From contig NZ_BOSH01000017.1 in NCBI RefSeq assembly GCF_018403245.1, positions 1 through 64,000 of the forward strand: DNA of 64,000 nucleotides, in the 5' to 3' direction. Positions 17,891 through 26,395 of the stretch are shown in pieces. Both the position numbers and the translations under genes were made by a program. Within the stretch, counting starts at the first letter, position 1. Each line of letters starts with the position of its first letter. The stretch comes from Paenibacillus sp. J2TS4. Its GTDB lineage: Bacteria; Bacillota; Bacilli; Paenibacillales; NBRC-103111. Under the pieces are notes generated by a model, which was not told the DNA's origin, did not search any database, and saw only the letters and a program-made list of their open reading frames with translations.

Positions 17891-17931
17891 AACTTCCGGA
17901 TATCCCCCTCATGCTTAGCTTCATTGTCTTG

Positions 17932-18087
17932 AACCTGAACTTTGACCAGGATACTGTTAATCGCGCACGCGGTTGGGCTTTGTGGAAAGCACTCATCACC
18001 TACGCTCGGAATGAACCACGCTCGGAAGCCTCGAATTGGGGAAAGCATGTGATCGATGTCATTATTCGAGACTACAAATCGCTATAA
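17932..18087 (+). pseudogene. Aminoglycoside/macrolide-phosphotransferase C-terminal fragment
   Basis: The plus strand reads NLNFDQDTVNRARGWALWKA followed by NWGKHVIDVIIRDYKSL and a stop. R-A-R-G-W-A-L-W-K-A-L is a typical last-helix segment of APH-like kinases. There is no start codon and the catalytic lobe is absent, so it is a relic. Confidence 0.6.
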
Positions 18088-18148
18088 GCATATAACCTCC
18101 GGGGCCTTCAAAATAAAATCCTCGATCGCATCCGAACTGCGGCGCCAA

Positions 18149-18340
18149 AACTTGCCGTCTCTTGTGGTACGGTTCAGCTTAACGGGGCTATCGGCGAAAA
18201 ATCCGCCGCGGCCCATAGTTGGCGCCATCTTTGTCCAGTCCATGAGTTATGATCTTGCTTCTTTAAATATGCATAAGAGAGGCACCGATTACTTCGACGG
18301 CCTGGTTGTCGGTGATCCAACTATCGTACCTGTTAGCGAT
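18149..18340. repeat. Composite dispersed repeat, copy
   Basis: A palindromic head (CTTGCCGTCTC ... CTATCGGCGAAAA, 18149-18202) is joined to a body containing CCGCGGCCCATAGTTGGC and a tail CAACTATCGTACCTGTTAGC. The same modules recur at 26584-26775 and 30711-30913. Confidence 0.75.
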
Positions 18341-18616
18341 ACACAAAAGGGACTGAATCTCCTTTTCCAGCTGCGTTAGACTAGCTGTCCAGACGGCCGG
18401 GTTCACAACGTAAGTTGGCTATCCTCCACACGCCGGCACACACAGCTCTCCTCCCGTGGCTGCCATCAGCGGACGCAAGCCGCCAGCTCCCAGCAAATTT
18501 TCGGCTTCCCGTAGCGGTGCGTGTCCGTTTCCGCCAACACGTTGATCTCCCATCCGTCAAACAATCGCCGCACATCTGCTATTTCTATATCGCACTTAGC
18601 TGCCCGTTCAATATGG
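18341..18616. other. Gene-free stretch after the repeat
   Basis: No supported gene. A higher-GC patch around 18420-18560 has open frames but no ribosome site and no recognisable motif. Confidence 0.35.
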
Positions 18617-19489
18617 TTAAATTGAAACCTCAAACTCTTTTACATAGACAGCATTCCCCGTAACTTCTATGTCACTGCCATTTGTTACGGTAACTTTCAC
18701 GCTACCATTCCTTCCGATTTCCTGACCTTGTTCAATCAAAAGATGTAATAAAGAATCTGACTTTATATATCTTGAATAATAAGCTCCCATTACCCCAGAG
18801 GCAGTGCCAGTGACGGGGTCTTCAATTGTACCAGAAAACGGTGATGAAAAATGGCGAGCGTGCATATGTGCATTGGAATCGTATGTTTCTAAACAAAAAG
18901 GATGAAGCGACGCTCTAGGCATTTCCTTCAAAATGTTCGGAAACAGCTTGTTGTCTGGTTTCATTCGTTTAAAAGACGAAAGACTTTTTATTGGAATCAA
19001 TAATGTCCAAGTCCCTGTGCTTCCATACAATGTTGGGAGTTCTGTCTCAATATCACCTTCTTCAATTCCCATCGAATGAGCCAATTCTTGAAGAGAGCCT
19101 TTAAATTCCTGAAATTGGGGAGTTGCTTGCCTCATTGTTATGTAAAGTCCATCGTTTGAATTAACACTAATCGGTAAACTCCCTGCTTTTGTTTCGATTG
19201 TGTGATCAATTTTATCACCCAACAACCCTTTCGTTTTCAACGCATAGATAGTTGCCATAGTTGCGTGACCACAAAGGTTTATTTCATGACCAGGAGTAAA
19301 AAAACGTATTCTTAAATCTGCAATATCGGATTTAAGTGGGAAAGCCGTTTCGTTAAATCCTACTTTTTCTGCCACTACTCGCATTTGCTCTTCAGTAAGA
19401 TTTTCACCATCTAATACCACCCCCGCAGGATTTCCCATATTAGGAATATTACTAAATGCGTCGTAATGATAAACCTTTATTGTTTTCAC
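18617..19489 (-). CDS. PhzF-family isomerase/epimerase-like protein
   Basis: About 290 residues with the two-lobed diaminopimelate-epimerase fold. The N-terminal half has VYHYDAFSNIPNMGNPAGVV, the catalytic Glu in GFNETAFP, and GHEINLCGHATMATIYAL; the second half has IEDPVTGTASGVMGAYYSRY. These are the PhzF family landmarks. Family members isomerise carboxylic-acid substrates such as DHHA in phenazine synthesis, but most, as probably here, have unknown substrates. The GTG at 19489 follows GGGGTGGGG and is preferred to the upstream 19504 codon. It is a single gene with no phenazine genes nearby. Confidence 0.88.
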   Translation of the reverse strand: MKTIKVYHYDAFSNIPNMGNPAGVVLDGENLTEEQMRVVAEKVGFNETAFPLKSDIADLRIRFFTPGHEINLCGHATMATIYALKTKGLLGDKIDHTIETKAGSLPISVNSNDGLYITMRQATPQFQEFKGSLQELAHSMGIEEGDIETELPTLYGSTGTWTLLIPIKSLSSFKRMKPDNKLFPNILKEMPRASLHPFCLETYDSNAHMHARHFSSPFSGTIEDPVTGTASGVMGAYYSRYIKSDSLLHLLIEQGQEIGRNGSVKVTVTNGSDIEVTGNAVYVKEFEVSI

Positions 19490-19614
19490 AATCCCCACCC
19501 CCAACGTAATACCTCTTATAATAACAATTTGTGAGTGTAATTGTAACCAAATTTCCCCAATCTGTTATAACGTTAAACTGCCCGTTGGTAATCGAGCTAC
19601 TAACGGAATTTTGT

Positions 19615-20040
19615 CTAATTCTCGTAGCTTTTTAGTGGCATGCCGACAAATTCTTTGAATGACTTGATTCGATCGCCCTCAAATTCGAAAACTACCGTAA
19701 GTTCATTGCGATAAGCTTGTTTATTCAATGTCCCCTCAGCCTGAAAAACTACGACTCCAAAATGGACATCGTAAAGCTCAATAAGGGGAGTAAGCTTTAA
19801 GCACAGCACTTCCCTTTCAAACCTGACCAGTTCTTTAAACCGTTGCTTACCAACCTGTTTATCTTTCCAATCATCGTATGGCAATGGGATCGAGAAATGA
19901 AAATCCTCTGTAGCAAGTGCTAGGAAATCAGTCGTGTCCCCATCTTCAAATGCGGAACGAAAAGCCTGAAAGGCTCGACTGCATAGCGAAGTTTTCACAT
20001 CTCTTCCATTCGGCTGGCCTGTATAATTATCCTTCATCAT
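19615..20040 (-). CDS. NTF2-fold (SnoaL-like) protein
   Basis: 141 residues with the cone-shaped NTF2 layout. An N-terminal helix (AFQAFRSAFEDGDTTDFLAL) is followed by DFHFSIPLPYDDWKDKQVG and beta strands ending VVFEFEGDRIKSFKEFVGM. SnoaL-like proteins bind small hydrophobic ligands or act as cyclases/isomerases; the substrate is unknown. It follows a related but broken gene by 22 bases on the same strand, after an AAAGGGGAGA ribosome site, so the two were an operon. Confidence 0.75.
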   Translation of the reverse strand: MMKDNYTGQPNGRDVKTSLCSRAFQAFRSAFEDGDTTDFLALATEDFHFSIPLPYDDWKDKQVGKQRFKELVRFEREVLCLKLTPLIELYDVHFGVVVFQAEGTLNKQAYRNELTVVFEFEGDRIKSFKEFVGMPLKSYEN

Positions 20041-20061
20041 TCAGGTAATCTCCCCTTTTGC

Positions 20062-20418
20062 TCAAAATTGATATTCTGCACGAATTCGGCCATTGTCATC
20101 TAAAATCAGAAAAACGATCCCACTTGCAACGACCTCTCCACCTTGGGACGGAAGCATATCCCAGCTATACACGACAGCATTTTGAAGTGCTTTAGAGAGA
20201 TTTGCACGGACGAATATATTGCCCCCTTTTCTAACAAATTCATCGTGGGCACTAGCGATTCTTCTTTCGATCTCGCCGTATCCTTTTGCCTCAATTCCTT
20301 CAGCGAAATGGTTACCATCCCTGGCTCAAAGTTCGGCAATAACCTTACGCCGGGCACTCTCATCTGATTCATTCCAAACCGCTGCATACCTTTCAACGAA
20401 TTTGTTTGTCTCGATCAC
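20062..20418 (-). pseudogene. SnoaL-like protein with a single in-frame stop
   Basis: From GTG 20418 (after AGGAGGG) the frame reads IETNKFVERYAAVWNESDES and RRKVIAEL, then TGA at 20328-20326, then ARDGNHFAEGI and GYGEIERRIASAHDEFVRKG, and ends LILDDNGRIRAEYQF. In relatives the stop position is a Trp (E-L-W), so this is a simple TGG to TGA change; nothing else appears damaged. The rest is a full NTF2-fold SnoaL-like domain of about 119 codons. Confidence 0.8.
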
Positions 20419-20537
20419 TTTTTGATTCCCTCCTGGAAAGATATTCTTGTCTCCTGACAAACCAAGAATATCCGATAAACATGACAGGTACTTGCATGTT
20501 TATGTGATATGATAAAAAAAATGAGGGATGAGTGCTT

Positions 20538-21410
20538 ATGTATAAATCTCAAAGATTATTGCGATTGATTATGATCATTAATGCAAAAAAATCGTTTACC
20601 ATTCCGGAGCTTGCGATGGATTTAGGTGTTTCACCACGAACGATTTCCAGGGATTTAAACGATCTGGGAGAACTAGGGGTACCCCTTTATTCCATTCAAG
20701 GGCGTGGTGGCGGCTACAGGCTTCTAAATGAACGTCTGCTTCCACCAATTGCTTTTACTGAAAGCGAGGCTATTGCGTTTTTTTTCGCCGGCCAGTCTCT
20801 GCGATACTTTGGTGCGCTTCCGTTTGGTGATCAAGCTGAATCGGCACTAGATAAGTTCTATCATTATTTGCCGTCTGATGTGAGGGAACAAATTAACCGA
20901 TTACAAGATAAAGTAGCCATTTGGTCCCCCAACCGGAGTATGTCAGTCTCATGCCTCACCGTTTTATTACAAGCAATCATGATAAAATCTGCCGTTACGA
21001 TTGAGTACAATTCAAGTGAAACCGAGCTGAATACGCGAGAGATTCAACCCATAGGGCTCTATTCTGACCGTGGTTATTGGTACTGTCCGGCATATTGTTT
21101 TACTAGGCAAGCGTATAGATTATTTCGAGCGGATCGAATTTTGACAGCAAGTCTGAATGATAATGTTTCTTGTCTTGAGGATGTAGACAGGAAGTCCGTG
21201 TTCAACTGGGATGTGGAGGAATTAAAGCGTCAAGAAAAAACATTATTTTGTGTTCACTTAACACAAAAAGGAAAAAGAAGATTAGAGGAGAACGGAAGGT
21301 TTAGAGATTTCATCGAAAGTCAGGATGAAGGAGGCGGAATTATTCGGATGCACATACCGGCTAACATAGAAGTCCCTCTCATAAACAATGTTTATGTATT
21401 GTCGGTTTGA
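20538..21410 (+). CDS. YafY/WYL transcriptional regulator, C-terminally shortened
   Basis: 290 residues. The winged helix (RLLRLIMIINAKKSFTIPEL, GVSPRTISRDLNDLGELGVP, GRGGGYRLLNERLLPP) is followed by the WYL domain (EIQPIGLYSDRGYWYCPAYC and YRLFRADRILTASL). It is divergent from the SnoaL-like pair across about 120 bp, so it probably regulated them. The ending IPANIEVPLINNVYVLSV stops about 20-30 residues before the usual family end, suggesting a deletion or frameshift at the C-terminus. ATG 20538 has GAGGGATGAG upstream; GTG 20532 is an in-frame alternative. Confidence 0.8.
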   Translation: MYKSQRLLRLIMIINAKKSFTIPELAMDLGVSPRTISRDLNDLGELGVPLYSIQGRGGGYRLLNERLLPPIAFTESEAIAFFFAGQSLRYFGALPFGDQAESALDKFYHYLPSDVREQINRLQDKVAIWSPNRSMSVSCLTVLLQAIMIKSAVTIEYNSSETELNTREIQPIGLYSDRGYWYCPAYCFTRQAYRLFRADRILTASLNDNVSCLEDVDRKSVFNWDVEELKRQEKTLFCVHLTQKGKRRLEENGRFRDFIESQDEGGGIIRMHIPANIEVPLINNVYVLSV

Positions 21411-21656
21411 GGAATGCAGCTTTGCAGGGGCTGTTTTTCATCACAGCTCATTAGCTGGAAGCCGTTTTGTAGGAAAGACAGACTTGCTTCCTGTTTGGGG
21501 GAATTCGATACTGGACGGTGTCAAAATCAACGGGGAAGCTCTTGCTTAACCACCGGAGTCGAAGGGCAAGTGAGCCGTCATGGAGCGGAGATGTGATAGA
21601 TATATTTCTATAGAACCTTCCCCCACCACTTCTACAGTTCTATTGTCCCTCCCACT
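21411..21656. other. Gene-free stretch downstream of the YafY gene
   Basis: Nothing intact is seen; a short open stretch (NSILDGVKINGEALA near 21500-21545) may be a gene scrap. Confidence 0.3.
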
Positions 21657-21710
21657 AATTCGCCGTCACTTGTGATACGGTTCAGCTTAACGGGTCTATC
21701 GGCAAAAATT
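21657..21710. repeat. Palindromic dispersed repeat, copy
   Basis: TTCGCCGTCACTTGTGATAC ... GGGTCTATCGGCAAAAA; the two ends are complementary (CGCCG/CGGCA with T and A tracts). Confidence 0.75.
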
Positions 21711-21829
21711 AGGCAGCGGTGTGCTCAAGAATGTCCATCATTATGTATAAAGGCTACCAGTTTTAGTACGAAAACCTTTGTGTTTCAGGGGCACAAGTCA
21801 TTAGTCCAATACAAAAAAACATCCTTAGA

Positions 21830-21872
21830 ATAAGAAAATACGCCAAGTCTCTAACATTATAGAAACTTAGCG
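21830..21872 (-). terminator. Terminator for the TlyA-like gene
   Basis: On the minus strand CGCTAAGTTTCTA pairs imperfectly with TAGAGACTTGGCG, followed by a TATTTTCTT run, about 115 bases after the TlyA-like stop. Confidence 0.55.
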
Positions 21873-21985
21873 TACATGTAGTTAATGATGTTGGGATATC
21901 AACCGTCCATCCGTACGTAGATTGGTCCACGCATTTTGTAGAATTCGAATCGCCATGTGCTCTCTAACAAAGAAAAATTTCGGTC

Positions 21986-22813
21986 TTATTTACCATACGC
22001 CTTTAGCTTCGCAACCTCGTTAATAGCAACATCGATGTCTTTTCGGATATTTCGTTTTACAGGAGACTCGCCTAGACCCAGCCAAAGGAAAAATTCTTTC
22101 GTCCCTTTGTTCCCAGTAACCGGACTGTGCGTGATACCCAAAGCGTGAAGCCCGATAGTTTCCGTAAAACGAACGAGGTCCTCTAAAATTTGTCGATATA
22201 TGCCCGGATGGTCTATTTTCCCCGATCTGCGGATTTGCGGGTCAGAAACTTCAAATAATGGTTTAACCAAACAAAGCATTTCGCTGGCTGGCTCAAGCAA
22301 ACGAACCACAAGCGGAATAGCCTGTTTCAAAGACAAATAAGAAAGATCCAACGCAGCGAATTCTGGTTCAGGCTGTAGATGTAGCTTCGCAACGGCGCCG
22401 ATATTTGTATTTTCCATGTTCACGACCCGCGGGTCAAGTCTTAACTTACCCGCCAGTTGGCCAAATCCGACATCGATAGCGTAAACTTTTGCGGCGCCAT
22501 GCTGCAATAGGCAATCAGTAAATCCGCCCGTAGAGGCTCCCGTATCCAAAGCAATTTTATCGGATACATCGATTTGAAAACGGTCCAAGGCGTCTTCCAG
22601 CTTGAGCCCGCCTTTTCCAACATATTTCTGTCCATAACCTTTAACAGTTATCTCGACATCATCTCTAAGCTGTTCTCCTTCATAAGCAGCTGGTCGCCCA
22701 TTTATCGACACCTTATTCGACATGACCCAACTTGCGGCTTGCTTCCGGTTCTCAAAATACCCCCGTTCCAGCAGCAAACGCCACAAAGGCAATTTTCGCT
22801 TGTTCAAAACCAT
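21986..22813 (-). CDS. TlyA-family RNA 2'-O-methyltransferase
   Basis: 275 residues. An N-terminal S4 RNA-binding domain (LLLERGYFENRKQAASWVMS, VSINGRPAAYEGEQLRDDVE) joins a Rossmann-fold FtsJ-like methyltransferase domain that has GKGGLKLEDALDRFQIDV and the SAM-binding ALDTGASTGGFTDCLL. Later motifs are AALDLSYLSL (catalytic Asp) and MLCLVKPLFE (catalytic Lys). TlyA enzymes methylate rRNA ribose and affect capreomycin/viomycin sensitivity; some relatives are haemolysin-like. In Bacilli the chromosomal homologue lies with sporulation or isoprenoid genes; here it is isolated among accessory genes, suggesting an extra, transferred copy. Confidence 0.9.
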   Translation of the reverse strand: MVLNKRKLPLWRLLLERGYFENRKQAASWVMSNKVSINGRPAAYEGEQLRDDVEITVKGYGQKYVGKGGLKLEDALDRFQIDVSDKIALDTGASTGGFTDCLLQHGAAKVYAIDVGFGQLAGKLRLDPRVVNMENTNIGAVAKLHLQPEPEFAALDLSYLSLKQAIPLVVRLLEPASEMLCLVKPLFEVSDPQIRRSGKIDHPGIYRQILEDLVRFTETIGLHALGITHSPVTGNKGTKEFFLWLGLGESPVKRNIRKDIDVAINEVAKLKAYGK

Positions 22814-22971
22814 TCCGCTCCTCTTCTTTAAAGTCTTTGGTCCAGACTTAGCAGAAGGCGGAGCTCTTATAGGCTGGTAATAACGTTATTTTTCAACTAA
22901 TAAATGATACATGCAGCACCAACTCCGTTTTTCTTATATTATAACAAAGCTTCATTTCAAATCGCTATGAC

Positions 22972-23150
22972 TTGCCGTATTGAATCAATGATAAACATAG
23001 GAGAAAAATCTGCTGCGGCGCATAATTGATCACTCTTCTTTGTTCGGTCCCAAGGCCCTTACCTTGCATTCTCTTAATATGCATAGAAAGCCGTCAAAGT
23101 GATCGGCGGCCTTGCTGGTAATTCAACTATCGTTTCCCGTTAGCGCGGAT
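22972..23150. repeat. Composite dispersed repeat, copy with degenerate head
   Basis: The body and tail (GCCGTCAAAGTGATCGGCGG, ATTCAACTATCGTTTCCCGT, TAGC) match the copies at 18.1, 26.6 and 30.7 kb; the palindromic head is not recognisable. Confidence 0.7.
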
Positions 23151-23163
23151 TAATTCTGATGCT

Positions 23164-23910
23164 CTATACTGCAGTCACGATAATTGGCTGATTCTTTGTA
23201 ATGATAATGGTGTGCTCCTGTTGCGCCACAAGGCTATTGTCAGGTACACATAAAGTCCATCCGTCCGATTGCTCAACGACATACCCTGCACCTGTAGATA
23301 AAAAGGGCTCAATTGTAATGACCAAACCCTCTTTCAATACCCGTTTATCGTGCTTGTTATAAAACGGTAAAATATCATTGGGAGCCTCATGCAGGGATTT
23401 CCCAACACCGTGGCTACACAGGTTCCTAATGACATTATAGCCGCCTTTTTTAGCCTCGCTTTCAATAATCCTTCCGACTTCGTTCAATTTTACTCCGTGC
23501 TTAAGGGATGAGATGACTTTCATCGTCGTATGGTGTGAGTATTGACACAGACGCATTAAGGATGGCTTGTATGGAGGGATCGGAAAAGAATGTCCCGCAT
23601 CCGCATAATAGCCTCCCAATTCTGCCGAAACATCGATGTTTACTAAATCGCCCGGTTGAATGATTCGATTTCCCGGTATTCCGTGGGCAACTTCGTGATT
23701 AATACTAATACAAGTATTACCGGGGAAATTGTAAGTTGTCTTAGGTGCAGGCACAGCCCCATGCCTTTTCAAAAACAGTCCTCCAATCTCATCCAATTCC
23801 TTTGTCGTAATTCCGACACGTGCGTGACTTTTCATTTCATTAATCGTCAATGCAACGATTTTGCCAATTTCCTTCAGACCATCAATATCGTTCTGTGATC
23901 CTATTGTCAT
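23164..23910 (-). CDS. map: Type I methionine aminopeptidase
   Basis: 248 residues, the pita-bread fold. It has HEVAHGIPGNRIIQPGDLVN near the middle and metal-binding Asp residues in VNIDVSAELGGYYADAGHS. The metal His is in LCSHGVGKSLHEAP, a Glu in VITIEPF and the last Glu in QQEHTI. The enzyme removes the initiator Met from nascent proteins. Housekeeping map usually sits between adk and infA in the ribosomal-protein cluster; this isolated copy among repeats is presumably a second, accessory paralogue. TTTTATGACAATAGG with GGAGGAGC upstream supports the start. Confidence 0.93.
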   Translation of the reverse strand: MTIGSQNDIDGLKEIGKIVALTINEMKSHARVGITTKELDEIGGLFLKRHGAVPAPKTTYNFPGNTCISINHEVAHGIPGNRIIQPGDLVNIDVSAELGGYYADAGHSFPIPPYKPSLMRLCQYSHHTTMKVISSLKHGVKLNEVGRIIESEAKKGGYNVIRNLCSHGVGKSLHEAPNDILPFYNKHDKRVLKEGLVITIEPFLSTGAGYVVEQSDGWTLCVPDNSLVAQQEHTIIITKNQPIIVTAV

Positions 23911-23969
23911 AAAAGCTCCTCCATATTTTAAATTGATTTATTATAACACAATATTAAATATTCCATTAT

Positions 23970-24440
23970 TCTGCCAGTTAGCTTAACAAAATGAACAAGC
24001 GCCGTTTCACATTATTACCACCTTTTTAGCCCGAGTTAAGCAGCGGAAAATGCGCCTAAGTGTGCCACGCGGCGGCATTGCCGGCCCCTAAAGTAACTTG
24101 CATTTTGCTGCCCTAAAGCTCTGCAAAATCAAGATTACCGAACTACTGTAAGATACCAAGAGAACCAAAGCAAACGGTCAATTTCTTCATAGCTCCTCCC
24201 GAATCATAACACCGGAATCAGGTTTGTAATTAATTCGGTTCCTCCCTTATGCTTTACTCGAATCCGAACCTATACAATATGGAGGGCTGGGCGAATGTTA
24301 TCATGGGAAGAAGTAAGGAGCAAATTCGATAGGCTTATTGCGGTCAGGCAGCTAATGATGTTTTAACCGATCAAGTGATCGACTCTTATCAAGCAGGGTT
24401 GCTTAAGCTGTATGATTGCTGGAATAAATATGGAAATCCC
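23970..24440. repeat. ~470-bp duplicated segment, copy 1
   Basis: Nearly identical to 31595-32060. Shared stretches include AACTTGCATTTTGCTGCCC, TTCTTCATAGCTCCTCCCGA and the entire 5' part of the small gene below. The two copies are about 7.6 kb apart in the same orientation. Confidence 0.85.
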
Positions 24441-24452
24441 CCTGCAGAGTGA
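24295..24452 (+). pseudogene. Small conserved protein, frameshifted copy
   Basis: Starts MLSWEEVRSKFDRL after GGAGGG like the intact copy at 31918, but a one-base deletion near 24337 changes the frame. The original frame continues as NDVLTDQVIDSYQAGLLKLY to a stop at 24450-24452. The function of the family is unknown. Confidence 0.6.
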
Positions 24453-24634
24453 TTGCTTGTATCCAGCAGGTGTCCCGAGCGGGATTCGGGGAGAAAATCG
24501 AAGGATAGGGCATCTTTACCTCCGCATGGTTAAGTTTTTATGACTTTGTCATCTTTTTCTGCGTACTTCATTTATGGCGAAAGTTCATATAAGCTAACCT
24601 ATATAACCCCATTATACGGAAAGAGGTGATCTTT

Positions 24635-25033
24635 ATGAAGTTCCCTGCGGGAAGTAGCATGGTCACAAATCCGGAAGATGCATTTGCCGAAGCCTACAAC
24701 TCCGGCGATATAAACAACCTGCTCTCATTGTACGAACCAGACGGCATTCTGATTAACCCGACCGGCAGCCAGGACAAAGGAATTGAAAATATTCGCAAAA
24801 CCCTTGAGGATCTACTGCAACTGCAAGGCCACATGATTTCCAAGAACATTTACTGTGTCCCTTTTGAAAATATCGCTTTGCTGCGTGCGCATTTCGTCCT
24901 TCATACCATGGATGCGAACGATAGTCCGATTCAAATGCAAGGTCACACTTCGGAAATTGTACGAAAACAAACCGACGGAAGCTGGAGGTACATCGTGGAT
25001 CACCCATTTGGTGCAGAATTGTTGGAACGATAA
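24635..25033 (+). CDS. NTF2-fold protein (DUF4440/SgcJ-like)
   Basis: About 132 residues. It opens with a helix around PEDAFAEAYNSGDINNLLSL, then YEPDGILINPTGSQDKG, a second helix region (RKTLEDLLQLQG), and closing strands ending GSWRYIVDHPFG. This E/A-x-Y-N-S-G-D and L-Y-x-P-D-G-x-L pattern is typical of DUF4440/SgcJ proteins, small NTF2-fold ligand-binding or enzyme domains of mostly unknown substrate. ATG 24635 follows AGAGGTG at good spacing; the GTG at 24626 is inside the ribosome site. It is a single gene followed by a palindromic repeat. Confidence 0.78.
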   Translation: MKFPAGSSMVTNPEDAFAEAYNSGDINNLLSLYEPDGILINPTGSQDKGIENIRKTLEDLLQLQGHMISKNIYCVPFENIALLRAHFVLHTMDANDSPIQMQGHTSEIVRKQTDGSWRYIVDHPFGAELLER

Positions 25034-25045
25034 ACTTGGCGTAAA

Positions 25046-25102
25046 ATTTTTCGCCATCACTTGTGATAAGGTTCTCCGCGCTGTCTGTATCGGCAAGTTT
25101 TT
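25046..25102. repeat. Palindromic dispersed repeat, copy (GCGCTGTCTGTA subtype)
   Basis: TTTTTCGCCATCACTTGTGA ... TCTGTATCGGCAAGTTTTT. The ends are complementary. This variant has CTCCGCGCTGTCTGTA in place of CAGCTTAACGGGTCTA. Confidence 0.75.
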
Positions 25103-25148
25103 AGATTCACTTCAGAGCCACCCTTTAAGGATAGCTCTGAAATTGGAC

Positions 25149-25397
25149 TTAGGCTTGGTTCCGATCGTCACTTCGGAGAAGTCCATAATACCTCAGATCC
25201 TCAAAAGCGTCTCCCTTTCGAATATGATGACGCAAAATCCCCTCATGCTTCATTCCCATTTTCTCCATCACTTTATACGAAGCAGGCGTCATCGCTGTGG
25301 CAAATACCCGATTTAACCCTAGCTCATCAAATGCAAACTGAACGACCCTCGCGGCCGCTTCTGTGCAGTAACCGCTTTTCCAATAGGGTTTACCCAT
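25149..25397 (-). pseudogene. GNAT acetyltransferase C-terminal fragment
   Basis: 82 codons reading GKPYWKSGYCTEAAARVVQF through GILRHHIRKGDAFEDLRYYG, nearly identical to the C-terminal half of the complete GNAT at 29751-30296. It also lacks two codons (AMTPASY versus AMTRNPASY). The N-terminal half, with the catalytic strand, is replaced by the start of a Nudix gene in another frame. The flank (CTTAAGGATGGCTCTGAAAT type) is duplicated too. Confidence 0.85.
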
Positions 25398-25486
25398 CCA
25401 TCGTCATGGGCTTTTACTAATAGGATATTTCCATTTCCATCTTCTACAATTCCGCCTGCAGATACGATATGTGTCGGGAATGCCAT
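25398..25486 (-). pseudogene. Nudix hydrolase N-terminal fragment
   Basis: ATG 25486, preceded by GGAGGTTTTGAA, reads MAFPTHIVSAGGIVEDGNGN and ILLVKAHDDGW, a typical Nudix first strand pair. It then runs into the GNAT fragment out of frame, before the G-x5-E-x7-REUxEExGU Nudix box. The ribosome site and start are intact, so a short nonsense peptide could be made. Confidence 0.7.
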
Positions 25487-25605
25487 TTCAAAACCTCCAT
25501 TTCATCAGATTATCTTCTTTTTCGATGTTTTTCCTGTAATTTCCCGCCTTAAAAATGGTTCAAGCGATTTTTTGAACAAATATCATATTCATGACCTAGA
25601 GCCTA

Positions 25606-25632
25606 GACCCCTTTTCGAGGGGTCATTTTCCT
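25606..25632 (+). terminator. Hairpin in front of a small-ORF remnant, copy 1
   Basis: GACCCC/GGGGTC stem with TTTTCGA loop and a T-rich tail. The same hairpin precedes the related remnant at 29438, so it belongs to a repeated unit. Confidence 0.65.
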
Positions 25633-25651
25633 TTTTCAGGAGGTATGTATA

Positions 25652-25735
25652 TTGAGAATCATCAAAACGAAGCAGGACATTGTCATTTTGCGTCGCGCGG
25701 AAGTGCTTCCTGCGGCGCTCCTCTATCAGATCTAA
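25652..25735 (+). pseudogene. Small conserved ORF, truncated copy 1
   Basis: TTG 25652 after AGGAGG reads RIIKTKQDIVILRRAEVLPA and ALLYQI, then stops. The copy at 29438 continues past this point (EDYFNQLRLGAEDD), so this one is cut short. Family unknown. Confidence 0.5.
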
Positions 25736-25837
25736 GGCTACTTTCAGCAACTACGTTAAAAAATCGATTTGTTTAGAGGCTCAAAATCACTCTATCCAAC
25801 AGTCCCTACAACACTCCCCGCTTGTTCCCCAATTAAA

Positions 25838-25896
25838 TTTTTCGCCGTCACTTATGGTACGGTTCCCCGCGCTGTCTGTAACGGCAAGTTTTTAAT
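25838..25896. repeat. Palindromic dispersed repeat, copy (GCGCTGTCTGTA subtype)
   Basis: TTTTTCGCCGTCACTTATGG ... TCTGTAACGGCAAGTTTTT. The preceding 60 bases (GGCTCAAAATCACTCTATCC) are shared with the region before the 30.7-kb copy. Confidence 0.75.
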
Positions 25897-25942
25897 TATC
25901 CAGGTCCTCCATTTGACCAGCCGCGAACCTTTTATCGTCTGA

Positions 25943-26395
25943 TTAGTTTTGTTTATATTTTTCTTTCAGCATGCTGGATCCGATTCCCCCGCCAACCATT
26001 AAAATCAAAGAACCGAAGTTCCAAAAGAATGGCCCACCATACAATGTAATCTCCAGTGCCGTTACTTTGTTCAGAAGGAGGACAACGAGTTTGATCACCA
26101 ACAGCGCAAGGCCTGCTAAAACGAAGACATCAAATAGAAACTTTAATTTCGGGTGGGCCAATTGCTTGCTTTCTTTTATCACCTTTTTTGTCAACTCCTC
26201 GTCACTCCTTAATAACTCATCGATAGTTAACCCAAACAGATCGCTTACTTTAATAATGATTTCAATGCCTGGGTAGTTTTGACCATTCTCCCATTTCGAA
26301 ACCGACTGTCGGCTTACAAACAGCTTCTCGGCCAGTTCTTCTTGTGACCAACCTTTCTTATTTCTTTCCGTTTTTAACTTCTCCCCAAAGATCAT
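25943..26395 (-). CDS. XRE-type regulator with two C-terminal membrane helices
   Basis: 150 residues. Residues 1-65 form a Cro/XRE helix-turn-helix (FGEKLKTERNKKGWSQEELA, FVSRQSVSKWENGQNYPGIE). After a linker, two hydrophobic segments follow (FLFDVFVLAGLALLVIKLVV and FFWNFGSLILMVGGGIGSSM). Membrane-tethered XRE proteins are common in Bacilli and often control a neighbouring transporter; none is adjacent here. The helix-turn-helix would face the cytoplasm. It is a single gene. Confidence 0.85.
   Translation of the reverse strand: MIFGEKLKTERNKKGWSQEELAEKLFVSRQSVSKWENGQNYPGIEIIIKVSDLFGLTIDELLRSDEELTKKVIKESKQLAHPKLKFLFDVFVLAGLALLVIKLVVLLLNKVTALEITLYGGPFFWNFGSLILMVGGGIGSSMLKEKYKQN

Noticed and set aside
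18401..18600. Small ORFs in the GC-rich patch near 18.5 kb
   Set aside because: Both strands are open by virtue of composition; no start context or conserved motif.
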